From NCBI GenBank assembly GCA_964036315.1, contig OZ038500.1:53005282-53069281 (forward strand): a stretch of 64,000 bases of DNA, in the 5' to 3' direction. Origin of the DNA: Acanthosepion esculentum (taxonomy: Eukaryota > Mollusca > Cephalopoda > Sepiida > Sepiidae). The first letter of the stretch is position 1. Each line of letters starts with the position of its first letter. The position numbers and the translations under genes are program-made. This document shows positions 23,617-34,985 of the stretch, in pieces. The notes below the pieces were generated by a model that saw nothing but the letters and a program-made list of their open reading frames with translations, did not search any database and was not told the origin of the DNA.

Positions 23617-24090
23617 CAAGGTCTGTCTGAAAAGTAACTGGGCTTATCCATTCTTCGATATGAGAGGTCCACAGTAAGTTCTTGCCTCATGTCTAGACAA
23701 TCAATCAGCAAGTCTACAAAGGGATCCTGCTGCATTTGCTTTGCTCAGTACACAAGAAGAGACAGGAGTTGTGGCAGGACAAATCATGGCTGCTTCACCA
23801 CAACAATGCACCTGCTCACAACACACGGAGCATCCGGCAGTTCCTGGCTGGGAAGAACATTGCCGTACTGGAACAACCTACCTATTCACCTGAACGTGCA
23901 CTGTGTGACTTTTCTTTTCCCCAAGTTCAAGGGGACCCGTTTTGAAGGCATGGAGGCCATCAAGAGGACCATAATGACAGCTGAGGGGCATTCCAGAAGA
24001 ATCCTTCCTGCAGTGCATAGATGCATGGCAGGGAAGGATTGAAAAGTGCATTAAATTTGTAGGGGGGGGGGGGTACTTTGAAAGGGAAAT
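23617..24090 (+). pseudogene. mariner deletion derivative (left TIR plus transposase C-terminus)
   Basis: The left end is CAAGGTCTGTCTGAAAAGTA, a mariner terminal repeat preceded by TA. About 90 bases later the sequence passes straight into the C-terminal half of a transposase: WLLHHNNAPAHN (the second catalytic D is changed to N), IRQFLAGKNIAVLEQPTYSP, and after a frameshift GTRFEGMEAIKRT. The N-terminal DNA-binding half and the first catalytic D are deleted. A G run follows at 24061-24073 and no right inverted repeat is seen. It belongs to a different mariner lineage from the 12.1 kb element. Confidence 0.85.
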
Positions 24091-24544
24091 CACTAAATCA
24101 TCAAATGACCCAGAAAGGTTGCTAAACAAAACAAAAAAACAACCAGCTTTTCAAAATATGACCAAACGTCATTAATTTTTCTTTTGACTCCCTACTTACT
24201 AGACTGATCTTTTCAGCACCTTTCTCCTTGTTTATAAAGAAATTTTTGTATACAACCAACTATAGAATGGGCGGCTATAAAAAGACTGAAACATTTTTCC
24301 CTAGTGCAAATCAATAATACCAAAGCCATTTTGCATTTCTGTTATGTGCTCATGTGATAGATTAAAGAAAAATGTGAAACACTCAAAATCTAAACTTCTT
24401 TGCCAAAATGCTTTCTTTTATTAAAGTTTTTTATTTGTAAAATTGTACAAACACTTAAGACTTGCCTATATCTGCTTCTTAAAAATGGTGGGCCAACTTA
24501 GTGGTCGGCTTGCATAATTGAAAACTTTCATACTTTGCTTATAC

Positions 24545-24780
24545 TTTTTTCTTATAATTCTTATTCTTCCTCCTCCTCTTCTTATTCTTCCTCCTCCTCT
24601 TCTTATTCTTCCTCCTCCTCCTCTTATTCTTCCTCCTCCTTCTCCTCTTCTTATTCTTCCTCCTCCTCTTCTTATTCTTCTTCCTCCTCCTCCTCTTCTT
24701 CTTATTCTTCCTCCTCCTCCTCCTCTTCTTCTTATTCTTCCTCCTCCTTCTCCTCCTCTTCTTATTCTTGCTCGTTTTCT
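24545..24780. repeat. Polypyrimidine minisatellite (TTATTC + TCC units)
   Basis: Units of about 21-24 bases built from 'ttattcttcctcctcctctt' repeat nine or more times, so one strand is pyrimidine except for the single A of each unit. The long frames through it encode Ser/Tyr or Arg/Gly repeats and are artefacts of the repeat. Confidence 0.95.
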
Positions 24781-25089
24781 ACTGATTATTAATATTATTA
24801 TTAATAATACTCTTCTTCGTCCTTCTCCTCCCCCAATGTCATAAAACACTTCCTGGCATGCATTGACTTTTTTCCCCTTTTTTCTGAACAGTATTTCCGG
24901 CACTGAGTCAGTATATTTAATGGATCAGGAAAGCTGTTACTTAAGTGAGCTACAGTGGGACCTCACCATCCAGAGAATTGCCAGATGTAGTTTCACTTAT
25001 CCACAGTCCTACCAATCAGATTTTTTATTAAACTTCAACTATTTTGCAAATAAATTTTGTCAAATTTTGAGAATAATGGCTAGCAGCTT

Positions 25090-25645
25090 GTATCTGACTA
25101 TGCCTGTCTACTAGGGTAGCTAGCCAATCCCTGTTGCAGATGCCTGTTCAGTCATATTTGTTTGTTCAACACCCACCGAACCCACTCAAGGTTTATACTG
25201 TAACTATGCTGAGTGGACCTTACTTCCAATCTCTGGGAGAGAATACATTATCTGGTGTAATCAACAGTGTGAATAAGGCTAGTACACCCAAACCTTTGTT
25301 CACAATGACTTGTGACTTCATGCAACCAATTTCACTCACAATGTTTTTGGTCAAACTGTGGTCTGGTTTTTGGGCACTTTTCAAAGGTGCCACACCCTGG
25401 AATTTCTTCCCTAGGCTGATAACATCAAGAAGTCACCTTGACAAATCAACTATGGTGAAATTCTCATGGTCAAAAAGTGAATGTTCTCACCACTTGGCCA
25501 TGTGCCATTTTGAAAATAATGATAATGTAAATGTTCTCGGTGTCATCAAAATCAGTTCACAAATCCTAAGGGGAAAGTCAAATTTAAATAAATTTCATTC
25601 ATTGATTACCAATGTTTTTTGCTTTTATTTTCACAGTTGATTTAC
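25090..25645 (-). repeat. Unclassified repeat-like block with a possible tRNA-like head on minus
   Basis: This is one of the few blocks with ordinary base composition and a 168-codon open frame on plus (25134-25640). That protein has no domain that I know and its sequence is not convincing as coding. On the minus strand 25515-25440 reads 'ggcacatggccaagtggtga' followed by 'gaccatgagaatttcacc', which resembles the A and B boxes of a tRNA-derived SINE head. A minus-strand SINE seems the more likely explanation. Confidence 0.4.
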
Positions 25646-25757
25646 CTTGTAAATAAAATGCTGGGGGAATAATAGTTCTCTGACTACTTATCTCTTCCCT
25701 AAGTTGGGTTGAGATTTTTTAGCACCTTCTCAGATATCTCGGATCAGAGAGGGCACC

Positions 25758-26119
25758 TAGAGGGTGCTCCAAAAGTCTTGTCACACTCTACCAAAAAGAA
25801 ATGAGAACAATAGAACAAGTAATACAAATCACATACACTGGATTCAGTTTATTCGCTTTCATTGACGCTGTCACACATTGAGAAGGTCTGTATGAACACC
25901 ATATTTGTGGCACAAAATGATGCAGTGCCATGTCCTGTGTGATATTTTATGAAGCTGTGCTTTACTGATTGTTGCAAAGGCTCTCCAAACGGCATCTGTC
26001 AACTGATGGGTATTCTGATATCGTTCATGTGAAACTCTCTCCTTGAATACCCCCAACAGAGTGTTGAAATAGAAAATTATATAATGTAGGGGTGATAAGA
26101 CTTTCGGACAACCCTATAC
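25758..26119 (-). mobile_element. Tc1/mariner-superfamily deletion derivative with both TIRs
   Basis: The left end 'agagggtgctccaaaagtct' and the reverse complement of the right end ('tatagggttgtccgaaagtc') form imperfect terminal repeats of about 32 bases, each starting at TA. The inside keeps only the C-terminus of a transposase on the minus strand (26056-25871). It contains RTWHCIILCHKYGVHTD, the usual last phrase of the insect/mollusc Tc1-like transposases annotated with a DUF4817 helix-turn-helix. The catalytic domain is deleted. Confidence 0.8.
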
Positions 26120-27660
<1,541 letters not shown>

Positions 27661-27738
27661 GAATTTTAGCGTGTTTATTTTTAGATTTAGATAAACATGC
27701 AGTGACTGACAGTGACTCATTTCTGCCGAAGAGTCGTG

Positions 27739-27740
<2 letters not shown>

Positions 27741-27771
<31 letters not shown>
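27741..27771. repeat. (TA)n microsatellite
   Basis: A dinucleotide tract immediately left of the large foldback at 27795-28203. Confidence 0.95.
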
Positions 27772-27773
<2 letters not shown>

Positions 27774-27794
27774 ATAGTAATTCGGCAAGCCTAG

Positions 27795-28203
27795 AATCCT
27801 CAACAGAATGCAGAAAGCACTGGACGGACATTTTGTCCTATCTGGGACTCATCAGCAGTGCACATCCACTACCGAGAATCAAACCCGGATCGCTTTGATA
27901 CAACGCGAACGTCATATCAACTGTACCATGGCACTTGGTGATGAAGAAGACATAAACTAGACTCTATATAGCACTGCTACTCACTCAGTTCCGTCCACCG
28001 ATACCCATCCAAGTATACAGAGTTATCCAGAGCCCCCGAATTTATGTCTTCTTCATCACCGAGTGCTGTGGTACAGTTGGTATGACGTTCACGTTGTATC
28101 GAAGCGATCCAGGTTCAATTCTCGGTAGTGGATGCACACTGCTGATGAGTCCCAGATAGGATGAAACGGCCGTCCAGTGCTTTCTGCATTCTGTTGAGGA
28201 TTC
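27795..28203. mobile_element. Foldback of two inverted tRNA-headed hammerhead SINEs
   Basis: The left arm (27795-27956) and right arm (28041-28203) are inverted copies of about 162 bases separated by an 84-base loop. Each arm carries a tRNA-like region with B box 'ggttcaattctcgg' (plus at 28112-28125; 'gggtttgattctcgg' on minus in the left arm) followed by a hammerhead. The right-arm ribozyme has a complete core. The left-arm copy (minus, 27860-27821) has CTGATGA and a perfect GUCC/GGAC stem II, but GAAA has become AAAA, which should abolish cleavage. Confidence 0.85.
28137..28179 (+). ncRNA. Type I hammerhead ribozyme (Sm-alpha-like), complete core
   Basis: In order: CACTG (28137-28141), CTGATGA (28142-28148), a stem II segment GTCCCAGATAGGAT (28149-28162), GAAA (28163-28166), CGGCCG (28167-28172), UC (28173-28174), CAGTG (28175-28179). 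Stem I is five perfect pairs. Stem II pairs GUCC with GGAU, with one G-U. Stem III is the palindrome ACGGCCGU with no loop, so it can form only between two molecules or in a tandem dimer, as known for short-stem retroelement hammerheads. The core and stem II resemble the schistosome Sm-alpha hammerhead (from memory). Confidence 0.85.
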
Positions 28204-28238
28204 TACTATAAAATTAGCCTAAATCCCCCAAATCAATT

Positions 28239-28240
<2 letters not shown>

Positions 28241-28272
<32 letters not shown>
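28241..28272. repeat. (AC)n(TA)n microsatellite
   Basis: A short compound tract between two independent hammerhead foldbacks. Confidence 0.9.
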
Positions 28273-28273
<1 letters not shown>

Positions 28274-28300
28274 ATAAACTGTTACATTGAAATATGCAAG

Positions 28301-28362
28301 TTGCCACAACAACAAAAAATTGCATATTTGTTTCAATGTCTAATTAGCATCTCATCAGGTGA
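28301..28362 (-). ncRNA. Putative type I hammerhead, left arm
   Basis: On minus: CTGATGA (28358-28352), stem II GATG...CATT with a nine-base loop (28351-28335), GAAA (28334-28331), a stem III that pairs ACAA with UUGU around a long loop, then U and GUGG. Stem I pairs UCAC with GUGG (one G-U). The core is complete. Cleavage would follow GUU. The 3-base insert 'gtt' near the stem III end makes the register less certain than in the right arm. Confidence 0.6.
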
Positions 28363-29239
28363 TTAACATTAGTGGTAGTAAACAATTTTATTTAAAAATA
28401 CAGTTTATGAAACATCACTTCTTTTTACAGTTTTGAAAATTTTCCATAAAAGGTAAAGAAACAAATATATAATTTTTTTTCATAAAAGGAAAAGAAAGAA
28501 AAAAGCAGATTAAAGTAGAAAAAAAAAGAGAATAAGAAACCAAGAAAAAGAGGAAAGAAAAGGAATAAGAAAGCATAAGAAATCAACCCTACTACAGAGA
28601 GAAGGAAAAGGAGGAGAGGAGTATATCCAAATTTTACAGATACCAAATTGGTTTATAATTATTTTACTGGTGATGTTGTTTAATAGTTTTTAATTTAAAA
28701 TAAATAAGTCATATAAATATTTAAAATTTATTTTGTATTCTAATTTATAATGTAAGGTTGGTATAGTTAAGTAGTTGTTTTGTTTGTATATGGTTTTTCT
28801 TAAAGTGTCTTTTATTTACATACTATGTTTAATTTTGCTTAAATATGTGATTTCATTCAAAATGCCATAAAGTTTAAAATGCTACATTGTATCTAAAATA
28901 TGTTCTATCTTGTTGCATTATATTACCATTTAATTTTGAATTCTCCATCTTAACATGCTTTCATTGGCTAAACTGGTATCAAGAAACTGTTGTATCTTAT
29001 TTTCTTCTTTCCTTTTCCTTTGAATCTATAAAATTTGGATATATAGTCCTCTTTCTTTTCCTTTTTATTGATATTTTCTTTTTTTACTTTAATCTGCTTT
29101 TTTCTTTTCCTTTTATGGAGGAAAAAAATTATTTATTTGTTTCTTTGCCATCTATGGAAATTTTTCGAAAATGTAGATAGAAGTGATGTTTCATAAATGG
29201 TATTTTTAAATAAAATCATTTATTACCACCGCTGTTAAC

Positions 29240-29291
29240 CACCTGATGAGATGCTAATTAGACATTGAAACAAATATGCATTTTTGTAGTG
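29240..29291 (+). ncRNA. Putative type I hammerhead, right arm
   Basis: On plus: CTGATGA (29243-29249), stem II GATG...CATT (29250-29266), GAAA (29267-29270), stem III ACAAA with UUUGU (29270-29274 and 29283-29287), then A (29288) and GTG. Stem I pairs CAC with GUG, then GUUA with UAAC after an internal loop. The core is complete. The base before the cleavage site is A, which is allowed (UH) but usually slower than C. The identical core in the opposite arm argues that the motif was present in the ancestral element. Confidence 0.65.
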
Positions 29292-29416
29292 ATAACATGC
29301 ATGTTCCAATGTAACAGTTTATAATAAATATCTATTACTGTACTCTTGTATTGAGCCCTTTTTTAAATTAATGTTATGAACATTTGAATTAATATTCTTT
29401 CTGTTCTTTTACATTT

Positions 29417-29985
29417 GGTGTGTGTGTGTATATATATATACACACACACACAATGTTGTAGCCTCTGTCTGTTATCAAACTCCTCTTAGGGTTTTGGAGA
29501 TGGACCCCAATAACCATATTCATTCTGAAAGTACATTAGCCAGGGTACTTCGATAAGTATATTCTATTTTGATCGGGGAGGCGGGGTACACAACACACAC
29601 ACACACACACACACACACACTGACATTTTTTTTCCTTTGATTTAAATTTGAACAAGTGAATGACTCTTATCCAAAATCTAGAAGGAGGAAGCCAGAAGAT
29701 GCTCACACAGGCAAGATCAAAATTAGATACAGGCATAAAGTTGGGCAAGAAATCACCAAACAGTGGGTAGTGCCTTACAATACATATTTTGTTGCAACAA
29801 TTCAACTGTCATATCAATGTTGAAATCAGCTCATTAATTCATCCAATCAAGTATTGCATCAAATACATATCAAAGGGGTCAGATCAAACGCCACACTGAA
29901 ATTTTTTTTTCCCTTTTATTTAATTAAATTTGAACAAGGGAATGACTCCTATTCAAAAGATGGGGTTCATATTGGCAAGATCATT
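29417..29985. repeat. Microsatellites and a two-copy direct repeat
   Basis: A palindromic (GT)n(TA)n(AC)n tract lies at 29417-29452 and an (AC)n tract near 29590-29620. The units 29621-29690 and 29893-29965 share 'aaatttgaacaagtgaatga' (second copy 'aagggaatga') and 'ctcctattcaaaa'. No gene was recognised. Confidence 0.7.
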
Positions 29986-30940
29986 GAGTAATATTGAAAT
30001 ACATCATTTTTCTCCACAAATTATGACAATGATTTAAAATTAATCATTGTCTTACAAAAAAAATGTGTCACACAGTAAGGCATGGGTAATTCAGCTAGTA
30101 TATAATATTGTGCACACACACACACACACACACACACTCAGTCAGTCAAAGAGTCAACTGTTGACTTTACATTCACAGCTTTTATGACTTCCTTTCTCCA
30201 GAATCTGATCTTTTTTTTTTCTTTTCTTTTTTTCTCCCATCTCTGTCAGATGTAAATAATTGTCAATTCCACCACAAAACAACAGTGGTGGGTGAATTAA
30301 GATCTTCAACAAGAATGAGTTATATATCATTTTTAACAATTTCTTAAATCCCAGTAGAAAGCAACTTAAAATTGTAGATCATCTAAATCTCATCCTCTGA
30401 TTGGTTCAATGAAGGTTTATTTAATAACCATTAATAAAATTTCAACTTGTACTCTCAAGTGACAGTTAAGAGTCTAAACTTAAATCAAAATGTTTTCATG
30501 TAGCTTTTCTTACTTATTAAGCTTTGGCTTATGTATGTAAAGTAGTTTCATTTTTCTTTTATTTGATTTAAGTTTACAGATGTGTGTAATGGGCTGTTTT
30601 TCATTACGACTTGATAAAGAGTTACTTTGACGAAGTCGGTTGTATTTTTTTTTCTCTTCTTTCAAAAAGTCTATACACCTTCTCTAGCCCCTAGGGATAA
30701 TGTCTGATACATTGTCTCTTACTCTCCTGCTTATTCAATGAAAGTCTGCCTGGCTTGTTGCTCTTAAAAAAAAAATTACAAAAATAAAATAATGGGTTGA
30801 TGTTTGTTGGGAAAGAGAAAATAGTTCAAAGCAGCTGCAATGTAACTTTTTGTTTAGTTCTTTTGGGAGTCGAGTGATAATATTTGTTCTTTATTTGGGG
30901 CAGTTATCAGATGTAAAGTCCTTGAATAGTGTAGGGTTTT
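29986..30940. other. No recognised gene
   Basis: AT-rich sequence with an (AC)n tract near 30111-30137 and T runs near 30210. Nothing else was recognised. Confidence 0.45.
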
Positions 30941-32346
30941 ATATATATATATATATATATTGTGTATTTGGGCAGCAATCCCTCTTTTATACAAGTTTTG
31001 TTAAAGATAACTGACAAGGTGCTGCAATTAAGCTTTTTTAATTTTTATTGTGTTAGTACAAGTGTTTTCTGTTCTGGACACAGTGTGTAAAACCTGTCCA
31101 AAAGTTCTGCATATCCAAGCGCTTTCAGCTATTCTTTTAACCATTGTCAAGGCATTTTTTATTTTTAAGTGAATGTGTTTTTTGTTTTTGTTTTGTGTGT
31201 TTAGTGAAAAACAAACAAGACCTTAATAATCACAAAACCACATTTGAAAACTGTTTTTAACTTTACCTATGAAATTAGTCAAAAAAATAAACTCCCATTC
31301 TTAAACGTTCTCATAGAATTCAGTAATAGCACATTCACCACTTCATTATACAAAAACCCACTAGCAGAAACTCTTGCCACCTTAATTTTAAGCGTGAATG
31401 CCCATTTAGATATAAAATAGTTATAAAAATTTCCTAAAGAGAACACACATCTCATCCACCTTTCCTTAAAGAATTCAATGTAAAATAGATGCTAGTTAAC
31501 AATGGTTTTCTTAACTACCTCATTGACCACTAGATTAGACTATTTCTTTCTGAAGTAACTAATAGCACTACTGAACATACAGATAAAAACAATAACATTA
31601 ACATCTTCTACAAAAGCCAAATACATGTTGACTGCAAGCAAGATAAATTTTCTCTTAGAAATATCAAAGAAATACACAACTCTAGTTGACCAGAACAAGA
31701 GAAAGTAATTATCTATTACAAAAAAAAATTAAAATGGCTAACTTTATCAACAATAATAACACTCCCACAAAATTAAGACTACAAAGAACCAACATTTACG
31801 AGTTCAAATGCCGCTTAAGAAACTGTTCTTGATCAAACCAAACTTCATACATAATTGGTCATGCTATTATATGCCTATCTAGATGACTCACATTATACTT
31901 GCCCAACCATAGCTCAATTAGGATCCATTTAAACACATATGAAAACCTACCAAACTCAACCTGCAACATACTTGTAGAAAATATAAGTATAATAGCCTCA
32001 TCCACATGTAAAATAAGATTAAAAATAAAGGAAGCCCTAATAATAAAAAAGGAAAAGGTAACACTCAAAAACTATGAATACAGCCACAATGTGGTGACCG
32101 TGTTTGGAAAATAAAACATTCATATAACTTCAGACACATCTATAAAAAAACTCACACATTCAATTAAAAATGAAAAATAAAAATGACCCTTGATAATGGC
32201 TAAAAGGAATAGCCGAAAGCACCCAGGTATGCAGAATTTTGGACAGTTTTTACTGTGTGCAAAAAAAGAAAACACTTGTACAAACACAAGAAAAATTAAA
32301 TAAAAAGCTTAATCATAGTACTTTGTCAGTCGTCTTTAACAAAACT

Positions 32347-32350
<4 letters not shown>
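30941..32350 (+). mobile_element. Penelope-like element with inverted terminal regions
   Basis: The coding remnant (31245-32114) is flanked by two inverted copies of one terminal region: 'gttaaagataactgacaagg' near 31000-31020 and its reverse complement form 'ctttgtcagtcgtctttaac' near 32320-32340. Other parts pair as well ('agcgctttcagctattc' near 31120 and 'gaatagccgaaagcac' near 32205). Penelope-like elements are known to carry their terminal repeats in direct or inverted arrangement. A (TA)n tract starts the element and (TG)n(TA)n ends it. The terminal region has a GGCT...AGCC hairpin followed by GAAAGC, which resembles a hammerhead but lacks CUGANGA. Confidence 0.8.
31245..32114 (+). pseudogene. 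Penelope-like protein: RT thumb and GIY-YIG endonuclease remnant
   Basis: Two frames carry the end of the reverse transcriptase. FTYEISQKNKLPFLNVLIEF lies near 31255-31320. After a +1 shift, LNFKRECPFRYKIVIKIS and LVNNGFLNYLID follow at 31385-31545. These match the thumb region of Penelope/Neptune proteins ('KLPFLDVLI', 'NSECPxRYK.SVIK'). After about 230 decayed bases the GIY-YIG nuclease follows (31795-32114): IYEFKCRLRNC, a YIIGH in place of YIGHT, then LSR and SSIRIHLNTYENLPN, ending in SHNVVTVFGK and a stop. At least three in-frame stops make it inactive. The 5' RT part is missing. Confidence 0.85.
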
Positions 32351-32370
<20 letters not shown>

Positions 32371-32396
<26 letters not shown>

Positions 32397-32410
32397 ATAA
32401 TAATAATGGT
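32371..32410. repeat. (TA)n(ATA)n microsatellite
   Basis: Simple repeat directly downstream of the Penelope-like element, preceded by (TG)n from 32346. Confidence 0.9.
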
Positions 32411-32776
32411 CTCTCCCATCGGTTTCGACAACTTAACCAATTGATTCAGTTATAAGATTTTGTGTGATAATTTTAAGTGGCACTTAAGACCCGCTAGTGA
32501 TTTACAAAGGAGGTCACATATGGAGCAAGCGAGGATTGTGGGATGAGATCACTGTTAGATTGACTGACCTTTTAGATCTTACTCTTGCTTCTTGGATGAT
32601 TCAGATTTGCAGATTGAAAACTGCCAAGTCCACTGAAACATGTTGATCTCCATTCTACCCGCTCCAAGGCTAAGCACTTGGGAGTGTTATGAGGTATATT
32701 GACAGCTGACAAGTTGCTCAGCTTGTCTTTGTATCTTAGCCATGGACATCCTACATTCCTGTTGAGATTTATGGTG

Positions 32777-33885
32777 TATCAAAAATACTTTATAAACTTT
32801 GGGGGCTGCTTCCTGACACCAAAACAAGTTAAAATGTCTATAAAGCCATCATTGTACCACAGCACAGCAACTCGAAGCAAATGTTCAAAATGTCCTCCAC
32901 TTGTTTCTACATACACATGCACCCATCAGATCATTGAATAGTGGGCCCTATCAAATACTCCCACATGATATTAAATGGTTTCAAAGGCCCCCATGACACA
33001 TTGATGAAGCATCTTTGCATTGTCTGCTGCAGTTGTTTTAGGTGGCCTCCACAGATAAAAATCAAAAGGATTGATGTCAGGGAATGTGCAGGCCATAGAA
33101 CGGATCCTCCCCTACCTATCCATCTTTCTTGGTAGATGTCAGCCAGTGCATTGCAAACAGTATGACATAAATGTGCTGGTGCCCCATCATCCATGAACCA
33201 CATCCGTCTTCATATTAGCAGAGGTACATCATCTAGCAGGTCTGGAAATATGTGCAAAATGAATTCCCTGTAGACAGCTCCTGGAAGAACATATGACCCT
33301 ACCAGACAGTCACCTACAATTCCAGCCTGCACATTAATCATAAACTGATGCTGGTATCCAGCCTGTATTGTACCTTGGGGATTCTGATCTGCCAACAAAT
33401 GTTGATTGTATAAATTTGTTCTACCATCTCTTTCAAATGTTGTCTCATCTATAAACAAGACTGAAGAGACAAACAACGGATCAGCAGTTTGTGCAAAAAC
33501 CCATCGGCAAATCAAATTAGAGGGCAAAAAGACCCTGCACAGGTTGCAAATGATATGGATACAGGAGCTGCTCTTGAAGTATTTGCCATGCGGTACTATA
33601 AGATGTACAACATGCTAGGGCCACTTGATATGTGCTGATACCTGGATTATCTCCGACCGCCTGTCGAATGTGTTCTTAGTGGTCAGGTGCACAAATGGAT
33701 CTCAGTCTTCCTTGATCCATAGATTGTGCGCTACAGATCCTGTGTCAGCAGGATAAACGATGAACAGCAGCAAAGGTTGGATAACTCAGCTGCCTTAGGT
33801 CTGGAAATGAAATTTGATACAGCCATGGACTTTTAACCTTATTTTGGTGTGAGGAACCTGCCTCCAAAGTTTGATATTTTTTATA
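32777..33885 (-). mobile_element. Tc1/mariner-superfamily element with both TIRs
   Basis: The left end contains 'aactttgggggctgcttcct' and 'gacaccaaaacaagttaaaa'. The right end, reverse-complemented, reads 'aactttggaggcaggttcct' and 'cacaccaaaataaggttaaa'. These are imperfect terminal inverted repeats of about 50 bases. The transposase lies on the minus strand and is broken. An orphan end of the same family is at 10585-10645. Confidence 0.88.
32880..33830 (-). pseudogene. Tc1-like (DUF4817-type) transposase, broken
   Basis: On the minus strand the order is: a helix-turn-helix trace (IRQAVGDNPGISTYQVA near 33660-33620), LYPYHLQPVQGL near 33560, VLFIDETTFERDG near 33460 (a first catalytic D in the F-DET motif), an NPQGTIQAGYQHQFMINV region, MWFMDDGAPAHLCHTV at 33203 (second catalytic D), and RWIGRGGSV...SLTSI.LIFICG near 33110-33040, where the usual 'RSPDLNPLDFYLWG' has decayed. 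At least one frameshift separates the two longest frames (33527-33210 and 33203-32931). Confidence 0.88.
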
Positions 33886-34179
33886 TATACACATACACAC
33901 ATATTCATTTCTGTGTGTGTGTGTGTGTGTCTTTGACTAGTTTTCCAAAAAGAACACTGGGTACTGTTTTGATCCTATTAGTAACAACATTTGTGTGTAT
34001 TTTACCATAATTTACATATTTTATAACCCTTACACTAAGATCTATTTGAATTGCCAGGAAAACTTTTAGGAAAGATATTAGAATAATTCAGAACATTTCT
34101 AATAGTTTCAGCCTGGAGATAAAATTCTCTTCTTTGATCTTTATTTATCTTCTCTAAATATTTCATTGTTAGTGTCAGT
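33886..34179. other. No recognised gene
   Basis: AT-rich sequence with a (TG)n tract near 33914-33932. Confidence 0.4.
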
Positions 34180-34445
34180 CAGTTATGTGCCATGTGGGAT
34201 ACACACTTAGGCGATCATGTATCTTTCGATACATGACTGACGAGGCAGATTTCTTTCTGCAATAGACCAGTTGCCATCCAAGGCTACAGAAGCCAGTCTG
34301 TCCTGCTATTTACCTATAGCTGGGGGTGGGGAGAAGAAAAGGATTCGTACCTTTCCCAAAGGTTAGCATGTAAGTGAATGTAATGGATTTGACTGGGATT
34401 CGAACTCTGCTCTCTGATTTCTCAATCTGAGCCACTATCCATTAC
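34180..34445 (-). mobile_element. tRNA-derived SINE, minus strand
   Basis: Read on minus: an A-box-like 'taatggatagtggctcag', a B box 'gagttcgaatcccagt' (near 34412-34397), then the body 'gtaagtgaatgtaatgga' (plus-strand reading) and 'gggaaaggtacgaatcc', ending in 'atgtatcgaaagatacatga', a small hairpin. A nearly identical copy in the same orientation is at 48545-48862. tRNA-derived SINEs are established in octopus and squid; I do not claim a specific named family. Confidence 0.85.
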
Positions 34446-34454
34446 TCTAACGTA

Positions 34455-34985
34455 TGGAGCCAAATATTTGATTTGTATTTAAATTTTTGAAGATAAAAGT
34501 TGACTGGAAAGTAGTAAACTGGAAGGTAGTTTAACAAACAAGAAGTGTGAGAAAAACTGTTAGCATAGAATTTATGGTTACATCTCGTCATTTCAACTGT
34601 AAAATTAGACCTAGCTGCCAATCTAATTTTGTGCTTAAATTTGCACCGCCAAAACATAGCTGCCCTGTGCTTTTTATATAAATATTTTCATGGTACCTAG
34701 ACTATAAATTTAAGTGCAGTACTAGATTGACTGTAAGTTCTCATTTTACTCTTGAAATAACTATATTTAACAATAAGTTCTATACTAACAGTTTTTCTCT
34801 TTTCTGCCTTCTTGCTTCCCAGTAAACTTTGTCTTCAATGTCAATCATTATCTTAATTTTTGTTCTTTTATTGTTTTCTCTCTTCAATGTTTTTTTCCTT
34901 ATGTTCTCTCACACTTACCCTCTAACATCTTGCATCTTAGTGGCTTTATTACCTTACTTTGGATGAAATGATTAAAAAAGAAAAC
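34455..34985. repeat. Two LINE 3' fragments head to head
   Basis: The left piece (34455-34645) is on minus and reads TRCNHKFYANSFSHT and YFPVNFYLQKFKYK. The right piece (34650-34985) is on plus, starts 'acatagctgccctgtgcttt' and ends 'gtggctttattaccttactt'. Both come from the end of the same LINE family but in opposite directions, joined within about 10 bases. Confidence 0.75.

Larger units (their letters stand above)
28271..29330. mobile_element. Large foldback with a hammerhead core in each arm
   Basis: The arms (about 28271-28650 and 28985-29330) are imperfect inverted copies from 'ataataaactgttacattg' at the left edge to 'aatgtaacagtttataat' at the right edge. They are separated by about 330 unrelated AT-rich bases. 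Each arm has the same 41-base region from CTGATGA through a stem II loop 'ctaattaga' to GAAACAAATATGCA. The inverted duplicated ends recall the terminal repeats of Penelope-like elements, which can carry hammerheads, but no coding sequence remains between the arms. Confidence 0.75.

Noticed and set aside
24466..24903. 145-codon Arg/Gly-rich frame on minus
   Set aside because: It is produced by the (TCC)n-type minisatellite and has no non-repetitive domain.
25134..25640. 168-codon frame as a possible host gene or exon
   Set aside because: No recognisable domain, no plausible splice context found by eye, and the opposite strand has a tRNA-like SINE head. Kept only as an unclassified block.
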